The notes under the pieces are model-generated. The model was not told the origin of the DNA. It searched no databases and was given only the letters and a program-made list of their open reading frames with translations. The translations under genes and the position numbers were made by a program. This document shows positions 1 through 6,457 of a stretch of DNA of 7,283 nt, piece after piece. Each line of letters opens with the position of its first letter. The stretch's first letter is position 1. This DNA comes from Tannerella sp. (GTDB lineage Bacteria; Bacteroidota; Bacteroidia; Bacteroidales; Tannerellaceae): assembly GCA_031290635.1 (NCBI GenBank), contig JAITNE010000148.1, forward strand, positions 1 to 7,283. Direction: 5' to 3'.

Positions 1-1262
1 GGCTCCTTGTGCAAGTCCATACGTGGTGAAAGCGTATCGTCAATGGCAAGTTTGAAGGTGTCAAACATGATGGCTTTCACGTCCTCCTCAATAGCGTCCA
101 AGTCCTTTTGCGAGGCCACGCCGGCAGCAACCAATTGTTTACCGTAACCAATGATGCAATCCTGCGCCTCCCAAGCCTCTACTTCCTCTTTGGAACGGTA
201 AGACGAAGCATCGGAAGGCGAGTGGCCGCTGTAACGATAAGTCAGTACATCAAGCAATACGGGGCCTTTTTTCTCTTCTATCAAGGCTTTTTTCCGGCGG
301 TAGGCGTCGATGACAGCCAACGGATTATAGCCGTCCACACGTTCGGCATGCATCTGTTCGGGGTTCACTCCGGCGCCGATACGGGCGGCGACGTCATAAC
401 CCATCGTTTCGCCGCAGGTTTGTCCGCCCATTCCGTACTGGTTGTTCATTATGTTGATTATCACCGGCAGTCCGCCTTTCATATCACCTTCCCATAGTTT
501 GGTAAACTGGTCCATTGCAGCGAAGGAGAGGCCTTCCCATACCGGGCCGCGTGCCATTGAACCGTCTCCGATGTTGGCTACGACAATTCCCGGTTTGCGA
601 TTGATCTTTTTATACAGAGCTGCCCCTACGGCAATGCTCCCGCTTCCGCCTACGATGGCGTTATTAGGATAGATACCGAATGGGGTGAAGAACGTATGCA
701 TGCTTCCGCCCAGCCCTTTGTTGAAGCCGGTTGTCTTGGCGAATATTTCCGCCAGCGCTCCATACAGCAGGAAGCGGATGCCTAATGCTCTGACGTCCTC
801 GCCGATATATGATTTTTTCACGACGTTTACCGTGGCGCCGTCCCAAAAATCGTTCATGATTTTTTCGAGTTCCTTGACGTCTAATTTCCGGATTGCACGC
901 AGTCCTTTGGCGAGGATTTCGCCATGGCTCCGGTGCGAACCGAAAATGAAATCATTCACGTCAAGCGTATAAGCCATACCCACGGCGGCGGCTTCCTGTC
1001 CGGCGGACAAATGCGCCGGACCGGGGTTGTTGTATTCGACGCCGCTGTATTTACCGGTCGTCTTAACAAGTTGCAACATAGTCTCAAACTCACGGATGAC
1101 GAACATGTCATGATAGATACATTTCAACTCTTCTTGCGTGAAATTCTTACTTTCAAGTTCTTCTTTCACGGTTTTCTTGTACTGGTTCACAAGAATAGGT
1201 GTAAATTTGATTTCACCGGCCGCTCTTACTTTTTGGGGGTCGATAGATTGTACTTTTGGCAT
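1..1262 (-). CDS. 2-oxoacid dehydrogenase E1 component, alpha part (thiamine diphosphate-dependent), 3' end outside window
   Basis: This is the decarboxylating E1 enzyme of a 2-oxoacid dehydrogenase complex. It uses thiamine diphosphate to decarboxylate the substrate and passes the acyl group to lipoyl-E2. I translated it from the ATG at 1262; the frame stays open for 420 codons to the window edge with no stop. Visible landmarks are HLSAGQEAAAVG (about 84-95), GSHRSHGE (108-115), KGLGGSMH (182-189), the thiamine-diphosphate motif GDG (232-234) with NN (273-274), and YRYSGHSPSD (342-351), the usual E1-alpha loop. Two features are odd: about 45 extra N-terminal residues, and a GDG-NN spacing of 38 rather than the usual 26-27. 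The visible length is about one complete alpha domain. From memory, relatives are alpha-beta fusions of roughly 800 residues, but the fusion is not visible here. It starts 46 bases after the E3 stop and is probably co-transcribed with E2 and E3. Pyruvate, branched-chain 2-oxoacids or acetoin are all possible substrates. Confidence 0.92.
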   Translation of the reverse strand, partial: MPKVQSIDPQKVRAAGEIKFTPILVNQYKKTVKEELESKNFTQEELKCIYHDMFVIREFETMLQLVKTTGKYSGVEYNNPGPAHLSAGQEAAAVGMAYTLDVNDFIFGSHRSHGEILAKGLRAIRKLDVKELEKIMNDFWDGATVNVVKKSYIGEDVRALGIRFLLYGALAEIFAKTTGFNKGLGGSMHTFFTPFGIYPNNAIVGGSGSIAVGAALYKKINRKPGIVVANIGDGSMARGPVWEGLSFAAMDQFTKLWEGDMKGGLPVIINIMNNQYGMGGQTCGETMGYDVAARIGAGVNPEQMHAERVDGYNPLAVIDAYRRKKALIEEKKGPVLLDVLTYRYSGHSPSDASSYRSKEEVEAWEAQDCIIGYGKQLVAAGVASQKDLDAIEEDVKAIMFDTFKLAIDDTLSPRMDLHKE

Positions 1263-1308
1263 AATATAAATTATTTAAATGTTGTTAATTCTGTTCTTAT
1301 GATTCACT

Positions 1309-2667
1309 CTACAGTGCAAATACTGTTTCTTTGAAAATCTCCGATACGGTCGGGTGGGGGAAGACTACTTCTTCCATCTCTTTGAGAGTCATTTCCTGAT
1401 CGATAGCCAGACATGCGCCGTAAATCATTTCGCTGCAAGGGTTTCCTAAGAGATGAACTCCAAGCACTTCGCCGTATTTCGCGCCGACAAGCACTTTGCA
1501 TAAACCTGTACCGCCTTCATTTTCAGCCACAAAGCGACCAGCATAAGCCATCGGCAATTTGGCAATACGGTAGGCGACGCCTTCCTTATTTGCAATTTCT
1601 TCGGTCAGGCCGACGCTCGCCACTTCGGGATTGGTGTAAACGACGCCCGGAATAGCGTTGTAGCGCATCGTGTCAGGGCGTCCGGTAAGGTTGTTGACGA
1701 CCACTTCGCCTTCGCGGCTGGCCGTATGCGCCAACATCGAAAAGCCTGTAACATCGCCCGCAGCGAAGACGTTAGGAACATTGGTGCGCATCTTTTCATC
1801 TACTTTTACAGCGCCACGCACTAACTCAACGCCAAGGTTTTCCAAACCCAGACCGGCTGTTACTGCTCGGCGTCCTACGCTGATAAGGATTTTATCGCCT
1901 TTGGCTGATAGTTTATCGCCTGCAGGCGTCTCATAAACGACCTCGTTGCCCTTGACTTCCACTACTTTACACGAAATATTGAACTTGACGCCTTTTTTTA
2001 CATAAATATCGCGCAACATGGCGCTGATTTCGCTATCCAGACCGCCTAAAATTTCGGGAAGCATCTCGATGACAGTTACTTCTGTGCCTATACTATTGTA
2101 GAAACTTGCGAACTCCATGCCAATCACGCCTCCTCCTATGATAACGAGAGAGTGCGGTTGTTCGGTCAGTTGAAGGATTTCGCGGTTGGTCAGGACGACG
2201 TCGCCTGCTTCCTTAACGCCGGGAATGGGAGGAACTAAAGCTTCGGAACCGGTGCAGATAAGTAAGTTAGCCGCTTTGAATGATTCGCTTCCTGCTGTAA
2301 TTTCTATACCTTCAGTCGAGCGTCCTTTGATGTAGGCTTCGCCTTTGACTACCTGCACTTTATGCGCTTTCATCTTAGAGCCTACTCCGGCAACTAACTT
2401 TTTGACTACCTTGTTCTTACGCGCTACAATCTGAGAGAAATCAAATGTAACGCCCGAAGCCTGCACGCCGTATTTGTCGCCGTGCAAAGCGTAATCATAA
2501 ACTTTTGCGCTGTAAAGCAACGTTTTCGTCGGGATGCAACCTTCATTAAGGCAGACGCCACCGAGTTCTTTTTTTTCGAACAAAACGACGTTAAGTCCTT
2601 TTGCTCCTGCGCGTTCGGCAGCTACATAACCGCCCGGACCGCCTCCAATAATTGCTAAATCTATCAT
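1309..2667 (-). CDS. lpdA: Dihydrolipoyl dehydrogenase (E3)
   Basis: This cytoplasmic FAD flavoenzyme reoxidises the dihydrolipoyl arm of E2 and reduces NAD+ to NADH. The 452-residue length is normal for the family (about 450-475). The FAD-binding GGGPGG lies at residues 8-13. The redox-active disulfide is C39/C44 in GGVCLNEGCIPTK. The NAD-binding glycine motif GGGVIGMEFAS is at 178-188, and the second FAD contact AAGDV at 302-306. The C-terminal dimerisation domain ends with the catalytic pair H438 and E443 in HPTVSE. All key residues are present, so the enzyme should be active. The start at 2667 puts the FAD motif at the expected distance from the N-terminus. It lies 19 bases after the E2 stop, and E1 follows 46 bases after its own stop. 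A housekeeping Lpd shared with other complexes would look the same, but the context favours a dedicated E3. Confidence 0.97.
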   Translation of the reverse strand: MIDLAIIGGGPGGYVAAERAGAKGLNVVLFEKKELGGVCLNEGCIPTKTLLYSAKVYDYALHGDKYGVQASGVTFDFSQIVARKNKVVKKLVAGVGSKMKAHKVQVVKGEAYIKGRSTEGIEITAGSESFKAANLLICTGSEALVPPIPGVKEAGDVVLTNREILQLTEQPHSLVIIGGGVIGMEFASFYNSIGTEVTVIEMLPEILGGLDSEISAMLRDIYVKKGVKFNISCKVVEVKGNEVVYETPAGDKLSAKGDKILISVGRRAVTAGLGLENLGVELVRGAVKVDEKMRTNVPNVFAAGDVTGFSMLAHTASREGEVVVNNLTGRPDTMRYNAIPGVVYTNPEVASVGLTEEIANKEGVAYRIAKLPMAYAGRFVAENEGGTGLCKVLVGAKYGEVLGVHLLGNPCSEMIYGACLAIDQEMTLKEMEEVVFPHPTVSEIFKETVFAL

Positions 2668-2686
2668 ATATATTAATATTGTATTT

Positions 2687-4015
2687 TTATAATACGAAGT
2701 CGAGATTTTCGATTTCTACGGCAATCTGCTTCAGGAAGCGGGTTGCTTCGCCGCCGTCGAGTGCGCGATGGTCGTAGGTCAGGCTCAAGCCGATATGGGG
2801 AACGAAGCCATAAACGCCGTTGCCAAGGTCTTTAGGGCGTGGTATGATAGTATTCACGCCGAGTATAGCAGCTTGTGGAAGGTTTATGACCGGCGTAAAG
2901 ATTTCCACGCCGTAGTTGCCGAGGTTGGAAACGGTGAATGTCGCAGCTTCGGGCGAGAGCAAATCGGGGTCGATAGCGCCTTTCTTGCAAGCGTTGGCTA
3001 CTTCCTTTAATTGTTGTGCGAGGCCTTGAATTGTGAGGTCGTCGGCGTTCTTGACTACCGGCACCATTAAGCCGCGTTCGGTATCGACGGCGAGAGCAAG
3101 ATGTACTTTCGAGAAATAGCGGATGCCGTCGCCGAGGAAATGCGCATTGGCGTTAGGGAACTGTTTGAGGGCTTTGATAACAGCCATACAGACCATATCA
3201 TTGAGAGTGATATCGGTCGGGAAACCGCTTTCAACAGCCTTTTTGACCTTCTTACGCAGCGCCATGATGCGTCGGGCGTCGGCGCTGAGGTGGTGCGTGA
3301 GTTGAGCGGAGTTTTGCAGCGATGCGTGCATGGCTTTCGCAATGATTTTACGCATATTGGTGAGCGGTTTAACCACGCTGTCGGCTGCATAGACAGGGTT
3401 TTTGGCTGCTCCGACGTCTGCGCCTCTGGCTTTACCTGCCGGTCCGCTGCCTGATTCGGGTAATGATGCACCTGTTGCTTTGATAATCGCTTTAGCTAAA
3501 GGCGTTGTTTTCGGAAACAGGTCGATAACGGCCTGCACGTCGCGCTCAATAACTCGTCCGCCCGGACCACTGCCTGCAAGCGTTGTCGCTTGTACAGCGT
3601 TCTTGTCGGCTAAAATTTTTGCGCGGGGTGAAACGGGGGACGTCTTGCCGGTGCTCGAAGAAGCCGCCGGTTTATCAAGCCCTGTCGATGCTGAAGTAAT
3701 TGACTCCGAGACAGTTGGCTCTGTAACCACTGCCGCCGTTGAGGTAGCTTCCGGACGAAATTCTTCAACCGATTCGCCTGGGTTGCCTATGACCATAAGA
3801 TTGGTCAGTACAGGGATTTCGTCTCCTTCGGCAAAAAATATTTCGAGAACCGTACCGGCTGTTTTGGCCTCTTCTTCAAAAGCCGCCTTGTCGGTTTCAT
3901 ACGAAAAAAGGATGTCGCCAACTGCAACGGCGTCGCCTTTTTTCTTTAAAAACTCTGTCAGGATGCAACTTTCGACTGATTGCCCCTGTTTTGGCATAAT
4001 AACTACTGTCGCCAT
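2687..4015 (-). CDS. Dihydrolipoamide acyltransferase (E2) of a 2-oxoacid dehydrogenase complex
   Basis: This is the core acyltransferase, which moves the acyl group from its lipoyl arm to CoA. It has 442 residues from the ATG at 4015. The N-terminal lipoyl domain (about 1-78) carries the lipoylation lysine K43 in ETDKA. An Ala/Ser/Thr/Pro-rich linker follows (about 85-127), then an E3-binding domain (129-163) with SPRAK and GSGPGGR. A second, degenerate copy of that domain seems to follow (171-201). The catalytic chloramphenicol-acetyltransferase-like domain (about 214-442) has the active-site motif DHRALDGG with H416 and D420. An in-frame ATG at 4111 would add 32 residues resembling a signal peptide. 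I reject it because the lipoyl domain should begin at MATVVIMPK and because the predicted promoter lies downstream of 4111. Gene order is E2-E3-E1. The acyl specificity (acetyl or branched-chain) is undecided, so I give no symbol. Confidence 0.96.
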   Translation of the reverse strand: MATVVIMPKQGQSVESCILTEFLKKKGDAVAVGDILFSYETDKAAFEEEAKTAGTVLEIFFAEGDEIPVLTNLMVIGNPGESVEEFRPEATSTAAVVTEPTVSESITSASTGLDKPAASSSTGKTSPVSPRAKILADKNAVQATTLAGSGPGGRVIERDVQAVIDLFPKTTPLAKAIIKATGASLPESGSGPAGKARGADVGAAKNPVYAADSVVKPLTNMRKIIAKAMHASLQNSAQLTHHLSADARRIMALRKKVKKAVESGFPTDITLNDMVCMAVIKALKQFPNANAHFLGDGIRYFSKVHLALAVDTERGLMVPVVKNADDLTIQGLAQQLKEVANACKKGAIDPDLLSPEAATFTVSNLGNYGVEIFTPVINLPQAAILGVNTIIPRPKDLGNGVYGFVPHIGLSLTYDHRALDGGEATRFLKQIAVEIENLDFVL

Positions 4016-4057
4016 ATAATGATATATTTTTAATGTTATAATATCGTTTTCAGACTG

Positions 4058-4089
4058 CAAAGGTACTGCCAAAAATAAATATATACAAA
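4058..4089 (-). promoter_or_regulatory. Bacteroidetes-type promoter of the E2-E3-E1 operon
   Basis: Read on the minus strand, TTTG (4089-4086) is followed after exactly 20 bases by TACCTTTG (4065-4058). This matches the known Bacteroidetes primary sigma-factor consensus of a TTTG box near -33 and TAnnTTTG near -7. Transcription should begin roughly at 4050-4054. That leaves an A/T-rich leader of about 35-40 bases before the E2 ATG at 4015, with no Shine-Dalgarno sequence. The match is seen directly; its activity is inferred. Confidence 0.8.
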
Positions 4090-4097
4090 TTATTTGT
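4085..4097. promoter_or_regulatory. Palindrome overlapping the -33 box, possible operator
   Basis: ACAAAT-T-ATTTGT is a perfect inverted repeat with 6-base arms and a single central base. Its left arm contains the -33 element of the E2 promoter, so a bound repressor would block sigma factor. A second 8-base palindrome, TTGTACAA, lies upstream at 4104-4111. The region is A/T-rich, so chance occurrence is realistic and the operator role is only a possibility. Confidence 0.3.
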
Positions 4098-4128
4098 GAT
4101 ATTTTGTACAACGCAGAGCTATCATGTT

Positions 4129-4764
4129 TTATTCAAAACGTCCTGATTTCCATTGGAATTTCAGGGGCATGTCGTTGATAATAACCTTGACTTTTTTCGC
4201 AGCGTCTGCATCAAGATACTGTGGAGTAGTAAATTCGGCAGTCAAATCATTACTGTCGGGACTAAGCGAATACTTCACCAAACACATATCCAGAGAGGTT
4301 TTCGCGTCTATATACGCCACAGAGACGGTATCGGCGTCAGTACGCAAAAAACGCTCGATAGTAGCGGCTGTAAACAAGTCGGCAGTAGGCAGTTGCTGCC
4401 AATCGGTCGTATAGAAGCGTACGTGGCTATCGGCTACAGGTGCATAAACTGTTGTAATCATGCACATTACATGCGTGTTGTTGATGAGTGGCAGGAGGCG
4501 CAGTTCGATAGTCGTGCGTTCGGTTGACTGTAGCAACAGATACTTGTCGGTCAGTTTGAGCAAAGTCGATTTACCTTGCATGGTGTTATCCAGAGTGGCT
4601 GTTTTGTCTGATTTATAGAGGTCAAGCAAGTCCTTACGCCATGCGTTTTCGAGTTGCGTAACAAACTCGTCAGGCATACGAATGAACACTTCGTCCATGT
4701 TTTGAGCGATAGCCGAAAAAGCGCTGTAAAAAATCAACAACAAGTTAATAATCAATAGTTTCAT
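4129..4764 (-). CDS. DUF3256 family secreted protein of unknown function
   Basis: This 211-residue protein has a clear signal peptide: KLLIINLLLIFYSAFSAIAQ, with cleavage likely after the Ala at residue 20. There is no lipobox cysteine, so it should be periplasmic or exported rather than a lipoprotein. The mature part fits my recollection of DUF3256, a Bacteroidales family without assigned function. It starts with an FIRMPDEFVTQLENAWRKDL-like segment (27-46), continues with LLKLTDKYLLLQ (68-79) and ELRLLPLI (87-94), and ends in a YLDADAAKKVKV segment (183-194). Alternating hydrophobic stretches suggest mostly beta structure. I see no catalytic motif. It starts 13 bases after the transporter stop, so it is probably the last gene of the upstream transcript. 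No rho-independent terminator follows it. The family call is by eye, not by profile search. Confidence 0.82.
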   Translation of the reverse strand: MKLLIINLLLIFYSAFSAIAQNMDEVFIRMPDEFVTQLENAWRKDLLDLYKSDKTATLDNTMQGKSTLLKLTDKYLLLQSTERTTIELRLLPLINNTHVMCMITTVYAPVADSHVRFYTTDWQQLPTADLFTAATIERFLRTDADTVSVAYIDAKTSLDMCLVKYSLSPDSNDLTAEFTTPQYLDADAAKKVKVIINDMPLKFQWKSGRFE

Positions 4765-4777
4765 AAAATTTTTATCG

Positions 4778-5674
4778 TTATTTTGTCCCCAAATATAAGA
4801 AAATCATTCCTAATAACACTAAAAAGAGGTCGAAAGCTTTTCGTTTCAAGTTTTTTTCGTGAAAGAAAATCGCTCCGGCGATGAAGGTAACAATCACGCT
4901 GCTGCGTCGAATCATAGAGACGATTGAAATCATCGAATCCGGGAAACTGAGTGCATAATAATATATCCAGTCGGCGACAGTCAGAAAGAGCGAGACGCAG
5001 AGGATACTCCATTTCCATCGGAAGGGCGTAGTATGCTTGCGATGCGGATACCACCGAAGCAGCAGTATGGGCGTTATCATTATCAGTTGATAGATATTGA
5101 ACCATACCTGCAATGTCATTACGTCGAACGAGTGCAGGAGATGCTTGTCGTAAAGCCCGCTGATAGCGCCTAAAATGACCGATACAACGGTATAGAATAT
5201 CCATTTGTTGTGCGTAAAACAAATGCCTTCTTTGCGACTCGACGAGGATAGCAGATAGAAAGAAAGAATTGACAGCAGGATGCCCGTCCACTGGTATAGA
5301 TTCAGTCTTTCGCCAAATAACAGCATTGCGCCTGCGAGGGTGATAACCGGCTGGGTAGCTTTGATAGAACCGGTGATAGTCAACGGGAGATTTTTGACGG
5401 CGGCATAGCCTGTAATCCACGAAATAAGCACTATCAACGATTTAATCGACACGTAGCCATGAGTAGTCCAATCGACGTGCGGCACGACAAAGAGCGTTCC
5501 GTCAAGAATGTCGGTTGTATATGACAAAATGACGAAAGGAACACATATAAGGCTCGAAATCAGAGCGTTAAGAAAGAGTACGGGAATTACTGCGTTGTCG
5601 TCCACAGCTGCTTTCTTGAACGTATCGTAACAGCCTACTACAAGGGAAGATATAAATGCAAATACAAGCCACAT
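4778..5674 (-). CDS. EamA/DMT-superfamily membrane transporter
   Basis: This is a 298-residue inner-membrane protein of the drug/metabolite transporter superfamily, with about ten predicted helices in two five-helix halves. Approximate hydrophobic segments are 2-14, 30-51, 76-93, 98-119, 127-143, 158-174, 187-206, 221-240, 248-270 and 279-296. Each half ends with the EamA signature: a helix then a short acidic turn, LLFGERLNLYQWTG (118-131) in the first half and IFFHEKNLKRKA (269-280) in the second. Length and layout are normal for the family. The substrate cannot be predicted; family members export amino acids, nucleotides, sugars or other metabolites. The ATG lies two bases after the truA stop (TAG-TT-ATG), implying co-transcription and perhaps translational coupling. 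A different frame open at 5420-4761 is a shadow of this gene. Confidence 0.9.
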   Translation of the reverse strand: MWLVFAFISSLVVGCYDTFKKAAVDDNAVIPVLFLNALISSLICVPFVILSYTTDILDGTLFVVPHVDWTTHGYVSIKSLIVLISWITGYAAVKNLPLTITGSIKATQPVITLAGAMLLFGERLNLYQWTGILLSILSFYLLSSSSRKEGICFTHNKWIFYTVVSVILGAISGLYDKHLLHSFDVMTLQVWFNIYQLIMITPILLLRWYPHRKHTTPFRWKWSILCVSLFLTVADWIYYYALSFPDSMISIVSMIRRSSVIVTFIAGAIFFHEKNLKRKAFDLFLVLLGMIFLYLGTK

Positions 5675-5676
5675 AA

Positions 5677-6432
5677 CTATGTTACAAAAATATTTGAAGG
5701 ATACTCAATTTCGACTAAAGCCAAGCCCTCGGCGGGGGCCGAAGTACCCGCTTTGCATCTGTCTTTAGCTTCAATAATCCGCCTGAAATCGGCAATAGTA
5801 ATCTTTCCTTTCCCAAGCTCAAAAAGTGTGCCGACAATAGCTCTCACCATATTGCGCAGGAAGCGGTCAGCGCTGATTTTAAAGACCCAGCCATCTTCTA
5901 TTTTGTCCCAGCGCGCTGTATGGATGCGGCAAATGTTGGTCTTGACGTCAGTATGCAGTTTGCTGAAACTTGTGAAATCTACATATTCCTTGAGAACGTT
6001 ACAGGCTTCGTTCATAGCCTCGAAATCCAAGTTGTGAAGCGACATTCGGCATATCCATTCGTAAGCAAAAGGGTTCTTGCGCTCGGAAACGAAATACATA
6101 TATGTACGCGACAGAGCGTCGAAGCGTGCATGGGCGTCATCTCCGACACGCATTATCTTGTCGATAGCTATATCGTGTGGCAGCATACGGTTGAGTTTGT
6201 CAACTATATGTTCCGGTGAGGCAATAGCCTCTTTGACGTCGAAATGCGCAACCATTGTGCGAGCATGAACGCCTGCATCGGTGCGTCCGGCGCCTAAAAG
6301 GGCAATCTCGCAACGCAAAATCGTAGTCATAGCCTCCTCGATGATTTGCTGAACACTCATGCCGTTGGGCTGTCGCTGCCAGCCGCAGTAGCGTGTGCCG
6401 TTATAAGATAAATATATAAAATACCGATTCAT
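5677..6432 (-). CDS. truA: tRNA pseudouridine(38-40) synthase TruA
   Basis: TruA isomerises uridines 38, 39 and 40 in the anticodon stem-loop of many tRNAs to pseudouridine, in the cytoplasm and as a dimer. The 251-residue length is typical. The N-terminal YNGTRYCGWQRQPN segment (10-23) is characteristic. The catalytic motif GAGRTDAGVHA (47-57) has the nucleophilic aspartate at D52. HARFDA (101-106), FLRNMVR (191-197) and SAPAEGL (231-237) are the other conserved TruA blocks, all intact. The start at 6432 gives the expected short N-terminus and lies 25 bases after the stop of the hydrolase gene. Upstream sequence is A/T-rich with no Shine-Dalgarno. The transporter gene begins two bases after the truA stop. 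Confidence 0.97.
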   Translation of the reverse strand: MNRYFIYLSYNGTRYCGWQRQPNGMSVQQIIEEAMTTILRCEIALLGAGRTDAGVHARTMVAHFDVKEAIASPEHIVDKLNRMLPHDIAIDKIMRVGDDAHARFDALSRTYMYFVSERKNPFAYEWICRMSLHNLDFEAMNEACNVLKEYVDFTSFSKLHTDVKTNICRIHTARWDKIEDGWVFKISADRFLRNMVRAIVGTLFELGKGKITIADFRRIIEAKDRCKAGTSAPAEGLALVEIEYPSNIFVT

Positions 6433-6457
6433 TTATTTGATTATGACGCACTTCCTT

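Noticed and set aside
1263..1308. Possible separate promoter or terminator between E3 and E1
   Set aside because: The 46-base spacer is A/T-rich but has no TAnnTTTG match on the coding strand and no stable hairpin.
108..1334. Several plus-strand open frames opposite E1 (at 108-497, 442-672, 685-972 and 924-1334)
   Set aside because: They are antisense shadows of the E1 gene, which shows intact E1-alpha motifs throughout.
3402..4019. Open frame of 205 codons on the plus strand opposite E2
   Set aside because: It is antisense to the lipoyl and binding domains of E2 and is Ala/Ser/Pro-rich with no recognisable motif.
4016..4111. N-terminal extension of E2 that resembles a signal peptide (from the ATG at 4111)
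   Set aside because: It lies across and upstream of the predicted promoter, the lipoyl domain begins exactly at the ATG at 4015, and E2 works in the cytoplasm.
4126..4139. Hairpin GTTTT-ATTC-AAAAC over the DUF3256 stop codon, as a possible terminator
   Set aside because: The stem is only five pairs, mostly A-T, with no G/C-rich part and no T tract after it on the coding strand.
4761..5420. Open frame of 219 codons on the minus strand
   Set aside because: It lies in another frame inside the EamA transporter gene; its protein is rich in Arg, Tyr and His and shows no domain, while the transporter frame has clear EamA motifs.
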